A DNA stretch of 64,000 nt from Pseudomonadota bacterium (GCA_029572955.1 JAKPQE010000152.1:1-64000), one strand, 5' to 3'; positions 25,239 to 35,519 are shown, numbered from the stretch's first letter. Program-made: numbers and translations. Notes: generated from the sequence alone by a model not told the origin.

Positions 25239-27083
25239 ATGGACGAAAATCGCAATTACCTGCTCGCAATCGCCCTGTCGCTGGTGATCCTCGTCGGGTG
25301 GCAGTTCTTCGTCGCCGGACCGAAGATCGAGGCGCAGCGCCAGCGCGCCGCCATCGAGGCGCAGCAGAACGGCGAGACCTCGCCGGCGCCGCAGGCCGGC
25401 GGCAGCGAGACGGCACCCGCCCCGATGCCGCAGGCGACGCCCGCGGCCGACGGCAGCCCGGCGGTTCCGGCCGGCCCGGCGAGCGCGGCCCCGACCGTCG
25501 GCGATCGCAACACGGCGCTCGCCACCGACGCGCGGATCGAGATCGACACGCCGGCGCTTTCCGGCTCGCTCAACCTCAAAGGCGGCCGCATCGACGACAT
25601 CCGGCTGAAGAACTACCACGAGACCGTCAACCCGAAGAGCCCGACCATCGAGCTGCTGTCGCCGGCCGGCAGCGCCAATCCCTATTACGCCGATTTCGGC
25701 TGGGTGGCGGACGCCGGCACGAACGTCGCGGTGCCGGGACCGGATGCGGCCTGGACCGTCGAGACGGGCGACCGGCTCGAGGCCGGCAAGCCGCTGGTGA
25801 TCGCCTTCGACAACGGCGCCGGCCTCGTCTTCCGGCGCACGATCACCCTCGACGAGCGCTACATGTTCACCGTCGAGCAGTCGGTCGAGAACAGGACCGG
25901 CGCGGCGGTTACGCTCTACCCTTACGGCCTCATCTCGCGCCAGGGCACGCCGGTGACCACCGGCTACTACATCCTGCACGAGGGCCTGATCGGCGTTCTC
26001 GGCGAGGAAGGGCTGACCGAGGTCAAGTACAAGGACATCAAGGAAAAGCTGGAGCTCGCGCACAAGGACGTCGGGCGCGGCTGGATCGGCGTCACCGACA
26101 AGTACTGGGCGACGGTGCTGATCCCCTCCGAGGAGACGGCGTTCGACGCGCGCTTCACCTATCGCCAGCGCAACGGCGTCGAGACCTACCAGACCGACTA
26201 TCTCGGCAAGGCCAAGACGGTCGAGGCGGGCGCCACCGCCGGCACGACCAGCCGGCTCTTCGCCGGCGCCAAGGAAGTCGCCGCCGTCGACGGCTACGAC
26301 ACCAGGTTCAACCTCGACAATTTCGATCTCCTGATCGACTGGGGCTGGTTCTACTTCTTCACCAAGCCGCTGTTCTACGCCATCGACTGGCTGTTCAAGA
26401 TGTTCGGCAACTTCGGCGTGGCGATCCTCCTCGTGACCGTCCTCGTCAAGGCGATCTTCTATCCGCTGGCCAACAAGTCCTACGTCTCGATGAGCCGGAT
26501 GAAGAAGGTCCAGCCGGCGATGAAGGAGCTGCAGGAGCGCTTCAAGGACGACAAGATGCGCCAGCAGCAGGCGCTGATGGAGCTCTACAAGAAGGAGAAG
26601 ATCAACCCGCTGTCCGGCTGCCTGCCGATCGTGGTGCAGATCCCGGTCTTCTTCGCGCTCTACAAGGTGCTGTTCATCACCATCGAAATGCGGCACGCGC
26701 CGTTCTTCGGCTGGATCCACGATCTCGCCGCGCCCGACCCGACCACGATCTTCAACCTGTTCGGCCTCATCCCCTGGGATCCGCCGCAGATGCTGATGAT
26801 CGGCATCTGGCCGCTGATCATGGGCGTGACGATGTTCCTGCAGATGAAGCTCAACCCGGCGCCGACCGACCCGGTGCAGGCCTCGATCTTCACCTGGATG
26901 CCGGTGATCTTCACCTTCATCCTGGCCTCGTTCCCGGCCGGTCTCGTCATCTACTGGAGCTGGAACAACTTCCTGTCGATCGTCCAGCAGATGACGATCA
27001 TGAAGCGCCAGGGGGTCAAGATCGAGCTCTGGGACAATCTCGTCGCCATGGTGAGGCGCGGGGCCAAGGACACCACCGGCTAG
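25239..27083 (+). CDS. yidC: Membrane protein insertase YidC
   Basis: A 614-residue inner-membrane insertase/chaperone that places proteins into the membrane alone or with Sec. N-terminal TM ([20 protein letters not shown]), then a low-complexity Ala/Pro linker (about 35-90) and the large periplasmic beta domain. The conserved five-helix core begins [23 protein letters not shown] and includes [50 protein letters not shown] and the final [13 protein letters not shown]. Length fits alphaproteobacterial YidC. It lies 16 bases before engB. Confidence 0.97.
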   Translation: MDENRNYLLAIALSLVILVGWQFFVAGPKIEAQRQRAAIEAQQNGETSPAPQAGGSETAPAPMPQATPAADGSPAVPAGPASAAPTVGDRNTALATDARIEIDTPALSGSLNLKGGRIDDIRLKNYHETVNPKSPTIELLSPAGSANPYYADFGWVADAGTNVAVPGPDAAWTVETGDRLEAGKPLVIAFDNGAGLVFRRTITLDERYMFTVEQSVENRTGAAVTLYPYGLISRQGTPVTTGYYILHEGLIGVLGEEGLTEVKYKDIKEKLELAHKDVGRGWIGVTDKYWATVLIPSEETAFDARFTYRQRNGVETYQTDYLGKAKTVEAGATAGTTSRLFAGAKEVAAVDGYDTRFNLDNFDLLIDWGWFYFFTKPLFYAIDWLFKMFGNFGVAILLVTVLVKAIFYPLANKSYVSMSRMKKVQPAMKELQERFKDDKMRQQQALMELYKKEKINPLSGCLPIVVQIPVFFALYKVLFITIEMRHAPFFGWIHDLAAPDPTTIFNLFGLIPWDPPQMLMIGIWPLIMGVTMFLQMKLNPAPTDPVQASIFTWMPVIFTFILASFPAGLVIYWSWNNFLSIVQQMTIMKRQGVKIELWDNLVAMVRRGAKDTTG

Positions 27084-27099
27084 GACGGGATCCGCAACG

Positions 27100-27777
27100 A
27101 TGACCGATCCGGCCGAAGACGCCGCGCTCGCCGAGGCCGCGCTTCGGGCGTTCCAGGTGCCGTGGGCGTTCCTGACCGAGGTCCGGCGGCTCGACGACCT
27201 GCCGACCGTCGACGGCGTCGAGATCGCCTTCGCCGGCCGCTCCAATGTCGGCAAGTCGAGCCTCATCAACGCCCTCACCTTCCAGAAGTCGCTGGCGCGC
27301 ACCTCGAACACGCCCGGCCGCACCCAGGGCCTCGTGCTCTTCGGCGGCTCGCCGGGGCTGACCATGATCGACATGCCGGGCTACGGCTATGCCGAGGCGC
27401 CGAAGAAGACGGTCGACACCTGGACCAAGCTGATCCTCGACTATCTGCGCGGCCGGCCGACCCTGCGCCGGGTGTTCCTCCTGATCGACTGCCGGCACGG
27501 GCTGAAGAAGACCGACCTGCAGGTGATGGACCTCCTCGACAAGTCGGCGGTCGGCTATCAGGTGGTGCTGACCAAGGCCGACAAGCCGAAGGGCGTCGAC
27601 CTCGACAAGACCGAGGCGGCGGTCGCCAAGGCGATCGCCAAGCGCCCGGCCGCCCATCCGGTCATCATCCGGACGTCCTCGGTCTCCGGTCTCGGCCTCG
27701 AGGCGCTGCGGACCGAGATCTTCACGCTCACCCTCGGTCCCGGCGGGTGGCCCGCCGCCCGAGACCAATTGCGATGA
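27100..27777 (+). CDS. engB: Ribosome biogenesis GTPase EngB (YihA/YsxC)
   Basis: A 225-residue GTPase needed for late assembly of the large ribosomal subunit. G1 is [17 protein letters not shown], followed by the switch Thr in TPGRTQG, G3 [13 protein letters not shown]4 TKADKPK and G5 TSSVSG. Both the linkage with yidC and the sequence are characteristic. In most Rhizobiales argB follows directly; here an NDUFA9-like gene follows and argB is about 22 kb away. Confidence 0.97.
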   Translation: MTDPAEDAALAEAALRAFQVPWAFLTEVRRLDDLPTVDGVEIAFAGRSNVGKSSLINALTFQKSLARTSNTPGRTQGLVLFGGSPGLTMIDMPGYGYAEAPKKTVDTWTKLILDYLRGRPTLRRVFLLIDCRHGLKKTDLQVMDLLDKSAVGYQVVLTKADKPKGVDLDKTEAAVAKAIAKRPAAHPVIIRTSSVSGLGLEALRTEIFTLTLGPGGWPAARDQLR

Positions 27778-27898
27778 AGCGCCGCCGCCGGCAGCCCTTC
27801 ACAGGGCGGGCGTGAGGGGCTATTCAAACGTGCGGACCGATGCGCGGCGACGCGACGACGGTCCGGCATCCGGGGCCAGTTGCAGCGAGGGCGAAGCG

Positions 27899-28870
27899 AT
27901 GGCGGCAAACGATCCGAAACTCGTCACGGTATTCGGCGGCTCTGGCTTCGTCGGGCGCCACATCGTCCGGGCGCTGGCGCGTCGCGGCCATCGCGTGCGG
28001 GTCGCCGTGCGGCGGCCGGACCTTGCCAATTTCCTGCAGCCGATCGGCGCGGTCGGCCAGATCCACGCGGTGCAGGCCAATCTGCGCTATCCCGATTCGG
28101 TCGCCCGCGCGATCGAGGGCGCCGACGCGGTCGTCAATGCGGTCGGCATCCTCTACGAGAGCGGCAAGCAGCGCTTCGGCGCGGTGCAGGCGACCGGCGC
28201 CAAGGCCATCGCCGAGGCGGCCAAGGCCGCCGGCGTCACCGATCTCGTGCATATCTCGGCGATCGGCGCCGATGCCGGTTCGAAGTCCGACTACGCCAAG
28301 ACCAAGGCGGCCGGCGAGAAGGCGGTGTTCAACGCCGTGCCGGAGGCAATCGTGCTTCGGCCCTCGATCGTGTTCGGTCCCGAGGACGATTTCTTCAACC
28401 GCTTCGCCGCGATGGCGCGCATCTCGCCGGTACTGCCGCTGATCGGCGGCGGGCATACGCGCTTCCAGCCGGTGTTCGTCGGCGATGTCGCCGCGGCCGC
28501 GGCGATGGCGGTCTCGGGCGAGGCCACGTCCGGCGCCGTCTACGAGCTCGGCGGCCCGCAGGTGCTGACCTTCGCCGAGCTGATGGAGATGATGCTGAAG
28601 ATCATCGACCGCAAGCGCCTGCTGCTGCCGGTGCCGCTGATCGGCGCCAAGCTGACGGCGCGGGTGCTTGAGCTGCTGCCCAAGCCGCTGCTGACCTGCG
28701 ACCAGGTGCTGATGCTGCAGAACGACAACGTCGTCGGCGAGGCGGCGATCGCCGAGGGGCGCACGCTCGCCGGCCTCGGCATCACGCCGGAAACGCTGGC
28801 CGCCGAGCTGCCGAGCTATCTCTACCGCTTCCGCGCCCGCGGCCAGTTCGAGGCGCGCCGCAGCGTCTGA
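27899..28870 (+). CDS. NDUFA9-like NAD(P)-binding protein (complex I-associated)
   Basis: A 323-residue atypical short-chain dehydrogenase. GGSGFVGRHI (residues 13-22) is the Rossmann dinucleotide site. The canonical YxxxK is present as SDYAKTKAAGEKAV. The overall sequence (RFQPVFVGDVAAAAAMAV, YELGGPQVLTFAELMEMML, LLTCDQVLMLQNDNVV) matches the NDUFA9 supernumerary subunit family of respiratory complex I, present in alphaproteobacteria. The start at 27899 follows GCGAGGGCGAAGCG. A strong terminator follows it. Confidence 0.88.
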   Translation: MAANDPKLVTVFGGSGFVGRHIVRALARRGHRVRVAVRRPDLANFLQPIGAVGQIHAVQANLRYPDSVARAIEGADAVVNAVGILYESGKQRFGAVQATGAKAIAEAAKAAGVTDLVHISAIGADAGSKSDYAKTKAAGEKAVFNAVPEAIVLRPSIVFGPEDDFFNRFAAMARISPVLPLIGGGHTRFQPVFVGDVAAAAAMAVSGEATSGAVYELGGPQVLTFAELMEMMLKIIDRKRLLLPVPLIGAKLTARVLELLPKPLLTCDQVLMLQNDNVVGEAAIAEGRTLAGLGITPETLAAELPSYLYRFRARGQFEARRSV

Positions 28871-28900
28871 GGACCGCCCGAGAGGGGACGGTCGAGACGA

Positions 28901-28929
28901 AGGCGCCGGGATCGACCGGCGCCTTTTTT
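28901..28929 (+). terminator. Rho-independent terminator
   Basis: AGGCGCCGG (28901-28909) and CCGGCGCCT (28916-28924) form a perfect 9-bp stem with a 6-base loop, followed by TTTTTT. It terminates the NDUFA9-like gene, whose stop is 31 bases upstream. Confidence 0.9.
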
Positions 28930-28940
28930 CGTGCGGGGCT

Positions 28941-29020
28941 TCGCTAGCGGCTTCCCGGCCCGCTCGACCCTCGCGGGCGTTCGCTAGCGGCTTCCCGGCC
29001 CGCTCGACCCTCGCGGGCGT
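28941..29020. repeat. Perfect 40-bp tandem duplication
   Basis: The 40 bases at 28941-28980, starting TCGCTAGCGG and ending TCGCGGGCGT, are repeated without a mismatch at 28981-29020, and the first four bases (TCGC) recur once more. It is noncoding and sits between the terminator of the NDUFA9-like gene and the stop of convergent uppP. Such exact copies suggest a recent slippage or duplication event. Confidence 0.95.
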
Positions 29021-29029
29021 TCGCAGCTC

Positions 29030-29069
29030 GCGACGACCCACCGGGTCGTCGCGTCGGGCAGAGCCCGAC
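29030..29069. terminator. Two adjacent hairpins downstream of uppP
   Basis: GCGACGACCC (29030-29039) pairs with GGGTCGTCGC (29043-29052) over a 3-base loop. Directly next to it GTCGGGC (29053-29059) pairs with GCCCGAC (29063-29069), also over a 3-base loop. They lie 6 bases past the uppP stop on its transcript. No T-run follows, so they may stabilise or help end the uppP mRNA rather than act as a classic terminator. Confidence 0.5.
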
Positions 29070-29075
29070 CGCTGC

Positions 29076-29882
29076 TCACCCCCAAACCCACAGGCCGGCG
29101 AGGCCGGCGGCGCCGACGATGATGCGCCACCAGGCAAAGAGGCCGAAGCCGCGCTTCGAGACGTAGTCGAGCAGGTGGCGCACGACGAAGACGCCGGCGA
29201 AGAAGGCGACGACGAAGCCGGCGGCGATGAGCTGGACGTCGTCGACCGTGAGGAGGTCGCGGTTCTTGAAGAGATCGTAGGCGAAGGCCCCGGTCATCGT
29301 CGGCATGGCGAGGAAGAACGAGAACTCGGCGGCCGAGCGCTTGTCGGTGCCCATCAGCAGCGAGCCGACGATGGTCGCGCCGGAGCGCGAGGTACCCGGC
29401 ACCATGGCGAGGCACTGGAACAGGCCGATCTTGAAGCAGAGCCCGAGCGGATAGTCCATCACGTCGGTGTAGCGCGGCTTGAACTTCATCTCGTCGACGA
29501 CGAGCAGGATGAGGCCGCCGGCGATCAGCACGCAGCAGATGAGCAGCGGCTCCTCGAAGAGGATCGTCTTGATGATCTTGTGGGCGAGCACACCGATGAC
29601 CGCCGCCGGCAGGAAGGCGAGGAGCACGCCGGCGACGAAGCGGCGGGCGCGCGGATCGCTCGGCAGGCGCATGGCGATGGCGACGAGGCGGGCGGCGTAG
29701 ACCGACAGGATGGCGAGGATGGCGCCGAGCTGGATCAGCACCTCGAAGGTCTTGCCGGTGCTCTGGAAGCCGAGGAAATGTCCGGCGAGCAGCAGGTGGG
29801 CCGTCGAGGAAACCGGGATGAACTCCGTCAGCCCCTCGAGAAGACCAAGGCCGAGGGCCTCCACGATCGTGCCGTCCGCCAT
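29076..29882 (-). CDS. uppP: Undecaprenyl-diphosphate phosphatase
   Basis: A 268-residue inner-membrane enzyme (BacA/UppP) that dephosphorylates undecaprenyl diphosphate so the carrier lipid can be reused for peptidoglycan and other envelope polymers. The two family motifs are [14 protein letters not shown] near the N-terminus and [19 protein letters not shown] in the middle. About eight helices are visible. The start at 29882 (MADGTIVEA) places the first motif as usual; an upstream in-frame ATG would add an unlikely basic tail. Confidence 0.96.
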   Translation of the reverse strand: MADGTIVEALGLGLLEGLTEFIPVSSTAHLLLAGHFLGFQSTGKTFEVLIQLGAILAILSVYAARLVAIAMRLPSDPRARRFVAGVLLAFLPAAVIGVLAHKIIKTILFEEPLLICCVLIAGGLILLVVDEMKFKPRYTDVMDYPLGLCFKIGLFQCLAMVPGTSRSGATIVGSLLMGTDKRSAAEFSFFLAMPTMTGAFAYDLFKNRDLLTVDDVQLIAAGFVVAFFAGVFVVRHLLDYVSKRGFGLFAWWRIIVGAAGLAGLWVWG

Positions 29883-30027
29883 TGCCGGTTCCCCCGCCCT
29901 CGATCGTTTGCGAATCAATTTGCTCGGGTATGATCGGGGCTCTATACCCAACTGAGGCGCCTGCCGCCACTCGGCCGAGCGGGCGCAATTCGTGTTCCCT
30001 GATCCGGGGCGCTGGACCGACGCGGCA

Positions 30028-30720
30028 ATGCTGACTCTCTATCATCACCCGATGTCGCCCCATTCGCGCTTCGTCAGGCTGGCCCTCGGCGAATACCGCA
30101 TTGCGGCGGAGCTGCGCGAGGAAGCGCCGTGGGAGCGGCGGCACGACTTCCTCGTCCTCAACCCGGCCGGCACGCTGCCGGTGCTGGTCGATGCCGACGG
30201 CGTCGTCGTCGCCGGTGCCGGGCCGATCGTCGAATATCTCGACGAGACGCGCGGCGGCGGCCTTTCCGAACACCGGCTGATGCCGCGCTCGGCGCCGGAC
30301 CGGGCCGAGGTGCGCCGCCTCATCGCCTGGTTCAACGAGAAGCTCTATGCCGAGGTGACCGAACATCTCGTCATGGAGAAGGTCTACAAGCTGCAGATGC
30401 GCGAGATCGACGGCGACCGCTCGCCGAACGCCTCGGCGATCCGGGCGGCGCGGGCCAACATCCGCTATCACGTGCGCTATGTCGGCTTCCTCGCCGGCCA
30501 GCGGAACTGGCTCGCCGGCGACCGGATTTCCTATGCCGATCTCGCCGCGGCGGCGCATCTCTCGGTCGCCGACTATCTCGGCGAGGTGCCCTGGGCCGAG
30601 GACGACGCGGCCAAGGACTGGTATGCGCGGGTCAAGTCGCGGCCGTCGTTCCGGCCGATCCTCAACGACATCGTGCGCGGCATGCCGCCGGCGGCGGCCT
30701 ATTCCGACCTCGATTTCTGA
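30028..30720 (+). CDS. Glutathione S-transferase family protein
   Basis: A 230-residue cytosolic GST-like protein. The thioredoxin-fold half begins [22 protein letters not shown], with [14 protein letters not shown] (cis-Pro) and GPIVEYLDE. The helical half includes [24 protein letters not shown]. The substrate is unknown. It is followed 9 bases later by queG and then an SDR gene, a cluster common in Rhizobiales. A GTG start at 29992 would add 12 residues and is less likely. Confidence 0.9.
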   Translation: MLTLYHHPMSPHSRFVRLALGEYRIAAELREEAPWERRHDFLVLNPAGTLPVLVDADGVVVAGAGPIVEYLDETRGGGLSEHRLMPRSAPDRAEVRRLIAWFNEKLYAEVTEHLVMEKVYKLQMREIDGDRSPNASAIRAARANIRYHVRYVGFLAGQRNWLAGDRISYADLAAAAHLSVADYLGEVPWAEDDAAKDWYARVKSRPSFRPILNDIVRGMPPAAAYSDLDF

Positions 30721-30729
30721 TCCCGAGCG

Positions 30730-31884
30730 ATGGCGGCATCCCCGGACAAGCTGAGACGTCTCGTCGAGGAAGCGGCGCGGGCGCAGGGCTTCGACGCCGT
30801 CGGCATCACGCCGCCGGAGCGCGTCGCCGCGGCCCGCACCGGGCTGGTCGAATTCCTCGCCACCGGTCACCACGGCGCGCTCACCTGGATGGAGACGACG
30901 GCCGAGCGGCGCGGCGACCCGCGCGTGCTGTGGCCCGACGTGCGCTCGATCGTCGTCCTCGGCCTCAATTACGGACCGGACGAAGACCCGCGCGCCATCC
31001 ACGGCCGCCGGGATCGCGGCGCCGTCTCGGTCTATGCGCGCAATCGTGACTACCACGACATCGTCAAGGGCCGGCTGAAGCACGTCGCCCAGAAGCTCGC
31101 TTCCGCCTCCGGCGCCGCGGTCAAGGTGTTCGTCGACACCGCGCCGGTGATGGAAAAGCCGCTCGCCGCAGCGGCCGGCGTCGGCTGGCAGGGCAAGCAC
31201 ACCAATCTCGTCTCGCGGGAATTCGGCTCGTGGCTGTTTCTCGGCGAGATCTTCAGCGCCGCCGAGATCGCGCCGAGCGCGCCGGAGATCGACCATTGCG
31301 GCTCGTGCCGGGCCTGCCTCGACGCCTGCCCGACGGCCGCCTTCCCGGCCGCCCGCAAGATCGACGCGCGGCGCTGCATTTCCTACCTGACGATCGAGAT
31401 GGCCGGCCCGATCCCGCGCGACCTCCGGCCGGCGATCGGCAACCGCATCTATGGCTGCGACGATTGCCTCGCCGCCTGCCCGTGGAACAAGTTCGCGGCG
31501 GCGACGCAGGAAGAAAGGCTCGTTGCCCGCGACGCCTTGCGCGACCCCGCCCTCGACAGTCTCGCCGACCTCGACGATGCCGCCTTCCGGGCCTATTTTT
31601 CAGGCTCGCCGGTGAAGCGGATCGGCCGCGACCGATTCCTGCGCAACGTGCTCGTGGCGATCGGCAATTCCGGCGCGCCGGAGCTCGCCGCGAGCGCCGA
31701 ACGACATCTCGGCGACGCGTCGCCGGTGGTGCGCGGCGCGGCGGTCTGGGCGCTCTCCCGGCTCGCGCCGGGCGCCGCCTTCGCGGCCCGCGCCAGGGCG
31801 GCGATCGCCGCGGGCGACGCGGCCGAGGTGCTGGAGGAATGGCAGGCGGCGCTCGATGCCGCCGGAGAGGACGGCAAGCGATGA
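30730..31884 (+). CDS. queG: Epoxyqueuosine reductase QueG
   Basis: A 384-residue cobalamin- and iron-sulfur-dependent enzyme that performs the last step of queuosine synthesis on tRNA. The catalytic N-terminal half includes FLATGHHGALTWM and VDTAPVMEKPLAAAAGVGWQGKHTNLV. Two [4Fe-4S] motifs follow: CGSCRACLDACPTAAF and CDDCLAACPWNKF. A HEAT-like C-terminus (PELAASAERHLGDASPVVRGAAVWAL) completes the long form. It overlaps the next gene by ATGA (31881-31884). Confidence 0.95.
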   Translation: MAASPDKLRRLVEEAARAQGFDAVGITPPERVAAARTGLVEFLATGHHGALTWMETTAERRGDPRVLWPDVRSIVVLGLNYGPDEDPRAIHGRRDRGAVSVYARNRDYHDIVKGRLKHVAQKLASASGAAVKVFVDTAPVMEKPLAAAAGVGWQGKHTNLVSREFGSWLFLGEIFSAAEIAPSAPEIDHCGSCRACLDACPTAAFPAARKIDARRCISYLTIEMAGPIPRDLRPAIGNRIYGCDDCLAACPWNKFAAATQEERLVARDALRDPALDSLADLDDAAFRAYFSGSPVKRIGRDRFLRNVLVAIGNSGAPELAASAERHLGDASPVVRGAAVWALSRLAPGAAFAARARAAIAAGDAAEVLEEWQAALDAAGEDGKR

Positions 31885-32750
31885 GACTGTTCGTGTTCGG
31901 CATGGGCTATTCGGCACAAGCGCTGGTCGACCGGCTGCGGGCGCACGCCAGGCTCGCCTGGCTCGGCGCGACCGCCCGCAGCGAGGAAGCCGAGCGGGAC
32001 CTGCGGGAGGCCGGCATCGACACGGTGCGCTTCGACGGCACCGCCCCGGCGCCCGATCTCGGCGCGACGCTCGGGGTGGCGAGCCACGTGCTGCTGTCGA
32101 TCCCGCCCGGCGCCGAGGGCGATCCGGTCCTGCGCCTCCATCGCGACCAGCTGCTGAAGGCCGCGCCGGGCCTTGCCTGGATCGGCTATCTGTCGACCGT
32201 CGGCGTCTATGGCGACCATCACGGCGACTGGGTCACCGAGGAGAGCGAATGCCGGCCGGTCAGCGCCCGCAGCCGCAATCGCCTCGCCGCCGAACAGGCC
32301 TGGCTCGCCTTCGCCGAGGAAACCGGCGTGCCGGTCGGCATCTTCCGCCTCGCCGGCATCTACGGTCCGGGCCGCAACACCCTCGACAAGCTGCGCGCCG
32401 GCAAGGCCAAGCGCGTCGTCAAGCCGGGCCAGATCTTCAACCGCATCCATGTCGACGACATCGCCGCGGTGCTCGAGGCGGCGATGGCCCGCCCGGCGAC
32501 GGCGATCTACAACGTCGCCGACGACGAGCCGGCGCCGCCGCAGGATGTCGTCGCCTACGGCGCCGAGCTGCTCGGCCTTGCGCCGCCGCCGGAAGTGCCC
32601 TTCGCCGAGGCCGGCCTTTCCGACATGGCCGGCACCTTCTGGGGCGAATCGAAACGCATCTCGAACCACCGCATCCGCGCGGAACTCGGCGTCGAACTCG
32701 CCTACCCGACCTACCGCGAGGGTCTCTCGTCCCTTGCAAAAAACGGGTAG
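31881..32750 (+). CDS. SDR-family NAD-dependent epimerase/dehydratase-like protein
   Basis: A 289-residue Rossmann-fold protein. The N-terminus MRLFVFGMGYSAQALVDRL holds a GxGYxA dinucleotide site, unlike the classic GxxGxxG; STVGVYGDHHGDWVTE and RLAGIYGPGRNTLDKL are extended-SDR segments. The YxxxK position reads RNRLAAEQ, so catalytic activity of the usual type is doubtful. It is translationally coupled to queG, an arrangement conserved in Rhizobiales. Its substrate is unknown. Confidence 0.85.
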   Translation: MRLFVFGMGYSAQALVDRLRAHARLAWLGATARSEEAERDLREAGIDTVRFDGTAPAPDLGATLGVASHVLLSIPPGAEGDPVLRLHRDQLLKAAPGLAWIGYLSTVGVYGDHHGDWVTEESECRPVSARSRNRLAAEQAWLAFAEETGVPVGIFRLAGIYGPGRNTLDKLRAGKAKRVVKPGQIFNRIHVDDIAAVLEAAMARPATAIYNVADDEPAPPQDVVAYGAELLGLAPPPEVPFAEAGLSDMAGTFWGESKRISNHRIRAELGVELAYPTYREGLSSLAKNG

Positions 32751-32877
32751 CAGGGTTGAGCTGCGCGCATCTTTCGGGCTGCCTCTTTGTCGTGATAGGA
32801 ATTTTGTCGTTCCCGGAGCGGGGGTGCCGGGAAGGGGCGCTCCCTGTCGACTTCCTCAAGCCAATCGCAGGTGATTA

Positions 32878-34269
32878 ATGTCGAACGTCGTTCGCATCGT
32901 CTCGCCGGTCGACGGCTCGGTCTTCGCCGAGCGCCCCGTCGCCACGCCGGAAGCCGTCTCTGCCGCGCTCGCGGCCGCCCGCGCCGCGCAGAGCGCCTGG
33001 CGCCGCGTGCCGCTCGCCGAGCGGGCAAAGGTTCTCGCCGCCGCCGTCGAAGCGATGCTCGCCATGCGCGACGAGATCGTGCCCGAGCTCGCCTGGCAGA
33101 TGGGCCGGCCGATCCGCTACGGCGCCGGCGAGCTGCGCGGCTTCGAGGAACGCGCCCGCTACATGATCTCGATCGCCGAAGACGCCCTCGCGCTGATCGA
33201 TCCGGGCCCGAAGGAAGGCTTCAAGCGCTGGATCTCGCGCGAGCCGCTCGGCATCGTCTTCGTCGTCGCGCCGTGGAACTATCCGTTCCTGACCGCCGTC
33301 AACTCGGTGGTGCCGGCACTGATGGCCGGCAATGCGGTGATCCTGAAGCACGCCGCCCAGACGCTGCTCGTCGGCGAGCGCTTCCAGATGGCGCTCGACC
33401 GCGCCGGCCTGCCGAAGGGCCTCTTCACCAATCTCGTCCTGTCGCACGACCAGACCGCCGAAATCATGAAGAAGCGGCTCGTCGACCAGGTGAATTTCAC
33501 CGGCTCGGTGGCCGGCGGCCAGGCGATGGAAGCGGCCGCGTCCGGCACCTTCATGGGCCTCGGCCTCGAGCTCGGCGGCAAGGACCCGGCCTATGTGCGG
33601 GCCGACGTCGACATCGCCCATGCGGTCGAGAACCTCGTCGACGGCGCTTTCTTCAATTCCGGCCAGTCGTGCTGCGGCATCGAGCGCATCTATGTGCACG
33701 AGGACGTCTACAAGCCCTTCGTCGAGGGTTTCGTCGCGCTGACCGGACAATACGTGCTCGGCAGCCCGCTCGAGGAAGCGACCACCCTCGGCCCGATGGT
33801 CAAGGCCTCGGCCGCCGATTTCGTGCGCGGCCAGATCAACGAGGCGCTGCGCGCCGGCGCGACCGCCCACCTCGATCCCAGGGCCTTCGCCCGCGACGCC
33901 GCCGGCTCGCCCTACATGGCGCCGCAGGTGCTGACCGGGGTCAATCACCAGATGAGCGTGATGCGCGAGGAGAGCTTCGGCCCGGTCGTCGGCATCATGA
34001 AGGTGAAGGACGACGCCGAGGCGATCACCCTGATGAACGACAGCCCCTACGGCCTCACCGCCTCGATCTGGACGGCGGACGAGAACGCCGCCGCCAGCAT
34101 CGGCGCCGAGGTCGAGACCGGCACGGTGTTCATGAACCGCTGCGACTATCTCGATCCGGCGCTCGCCTGGACCGGGGTCAAGGAAACCGGGCGCGGCGCG
34201 ACGCTCTCCAAGGTCGGCTACGAGACGCTGACGCGGCCGAAGAGCCACCACTTCCGCCTCATGAAATGA
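32878..34269 (+). CDS. NAD(P)-dependent aldehyde dehydrogenase
   Basis: A 463-residue ALDH-superfamily enzyme oxidising an aldehyde to the acid. The cofactor site PWNYPFL is followed by NFTGSVAGGQAM, catalytic Glu in LELGGKDP, and the nucleophile Cys in NSGQSCCGIER. The length and lack of long N-terminal extension suit the succinate-semialdehyde/other short aldehyde group, but substrate is not determinable. An iron alcohol dehydrogenase gene follows 77 bases later, so the pair may carry out alcohol-aldehyde-acid oxidation. Confidence 0.9.
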   Translation: MSNVVRIVSPVDGSVFAERPVATPEAVSAALAAARAAQSAWRRVPLAERAKVLAAAVEAMLAMRDEIVPELAWQMGRPIRYGAGELRGFEERARYMISIAEDALALIDPGPKEGFKRWISREPLGIVFVVAPWNYPFLTAVNSVVPALMAGNAVILKHAAQTLLVGERFQMALDRAGLPKGLFTNLVLSHDQTAEIMKKRLVDQVNFTGSVAGGQAMEAAASGTFMGLGLELGGKDPAYVRADVDIAHAVENLVDGAFFNSGQSCCGIERIYVHEDVYKPFVEGFVALTGQYVLGSPLEEATTLGPMVKASAADFVRGQINEALRAGATAHLDPRAFARDAAGSPYMAPQVLTGVNHQMSVMREESFGPVVGIMKVKDDAEAITLMNDSPYGLTASIWTADENAAASIGAEVETGTVFMNRCDYLDPALAWTGVKETGRGATLSKVGYETLTRPKSHHFRLMK

Positions 34270-34281
34270 CAACCGGACGCC

Positions 34282-34316
34282 AGGCCGGGCCCCGACGGGT
34301 CCGGCCTCGTTCTTTC
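34282..34316 (+). terminator. Hairpin between aldehyde and alcohol dehydrogenase genes
   Basis: AGGCCGGGCCC (34282-34292) pairs with GGGTCCGGCCT (34297-34307) over a 4-base loop, with one G-U pair, followed by CGTTCTTTC. It looks like a terminator or attenuator that could reduce read-through into the Fe-ADH gene. Confidence 0.6.
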
Positions 34317-34346
34317 ATCAACGACGCCCATAGAGCCGAGGCAGAG

Positions 34347-35519
34347 ATGAGCGCACCGTCCTACACCGCCAACTGGAACTACCCGACCGCCGTCCGCTTC
34401 GGCCCCGGCCGCATCGCCGAGCTCGGGCAAGCGTGCAAGGCCGCCGGCATCTCGCGGCCGCTGCTCGTCACCGATCCGGGCCTCGCCGGCCTGCCGATGG
34501 TCGAGCAAGCCCTCGACATCTGCAAGGCGGACGGCCTCGGCGTCGGGCTGTTTTCCGACGTGCGGCCGAACCCGGTCGAGGCCAATCTCAGCGCCGGCCT
34601 TGCCGCCTACAAGGCCGGCAACCACGACGGCGTCATCGCCTTCGGCGGCGGCTCGGCGCTCGACCTCGGCAAGCTCGTCGCCTTCATGGCCGGCCAGACC
34701 CGGCCGGTCTGGGACTTCGAGGACATCGGCGACTGGTGGACCCGGGCCGACCCGGCCGGCATCGCCCCGATCGTCGCGGTGCCGACGACCTCGGGCACCG
34801 GCTCGGAGGTCGGGCGGGCCGGCGTCATCACCGACGTTGCCACCCACACCAAGAAGGTCATCTTCCACCCGAAGATGATGCCGGCGATCGTCGTCGGCGA
34901 TCCGGAACTGACGGTCGGCCTGCCGCCGGTCATCACCGTCGGCACCGGCCTCGATGCCTTCGTCCACAATTTCGAGGCCTATTGCTCGCCGTTCTTCCAT
35001 CCGATGGCGGCCGGCATCGCCGTCGAGGGCATGCGCCTCGTCAAGGAGTACCTGCCGCGGGCGACCAGGGACGGCAAGGACATCGAGGCGCGCGCCAACA
35101 TGATGGCTTCGGCGATGATGGGCGCGGCCGCCTTCCAGAAGGGCCTCGGCGCCGTCCATTCGATGTCGCACCCGGTCGGCTCGCTGTTCGACACGCATCA
35201 CGGCATGACCAACGCCGTGTTCCTGCCCTACGTCGTCGTCTTCAACCGGCCGGCGATCGAGGACAAGGTGGCGCGTCTCGCCGCCTGGCTCGGCCTCAAG
35301 AACCAGAACTTCTCCGGCTTCCTCGACTGGATCCTCGAGATCCGTGCCGAGCTCGGCGTGCCGCACACGCTGCCGGAGTTCGGCGTCGGTGACGACAAGA
35401 TCGATCTCGTCGCCGAGATGGCGGTGGTCGATCCGACCGCCGGCGGCAATCCGGTGCCCCTCGACGTCGCCGGCGCCAAGGGCATCTTCAAGGCGGCCAT
35501 GGAAGGTCGCATCGGCTGA
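34347..35519 (+). CDS. Iron-containing alcohol dehydrogenase
   Basis: A 390-residue group III (metal-dependent) alcohol dehydrogenase. The NAD(P) site is FGGGSALDLGK and [11 protein letters not shown] is typical. Metal ligands appear as Asp and His in TGLDAFVHNFEAY, His in GAVHSMSHPVGS and His in DTHHGMTNAVFLP. It interconverts an alcohol and an aldehyde, substrate unknown; the adjacent ALDH would use the aldehyde. The start at 34347 follows GAGGCAGAG. A bidirectional terminator follows. Confidence 0.92.
   Translation: MSAPSYTANWNYPTAVRFGPGRIAELGQACKAAGISRPLLVTDPGLAGLPMVEQALDICKADGLGVGLFSDVRPNPVEANLSAGLAAYKAGNHDGVIAFGGGSALDLGKLVAFMAGQTRPVWDFEDIGDWWTRADPAGIAPIVAVPTTSGTGSEVGRAGVITDVATHTKKVIFHPKMMPAIVVGDPELTVGLPPVITVGTGLDAFVHNFEAYCSPFFHPMAAGIAVEGMRLVKEYLPRATRDGKDIEARANMMASAMMGAAAFQKGLGAVHSMSHPVGSLFDTHHGMTNAVFLPYVVVFNRPAIEDKVARLAAWLGLKNQNFSGFLDWILEIRAELGVPHTLPEFGVGDDKIDLVAEMAVVDPTAGGNPVPLDVAGAKGIFKAAMEGRIG

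Noticed and set aside
32751-32877. Possible riboswitch or small RNA before the aldehyde dehydrogenase gene
   Set aside because: GGAGCG and CGCTCC can pair, but no known riboswitch core or conserved structure could be recognised.
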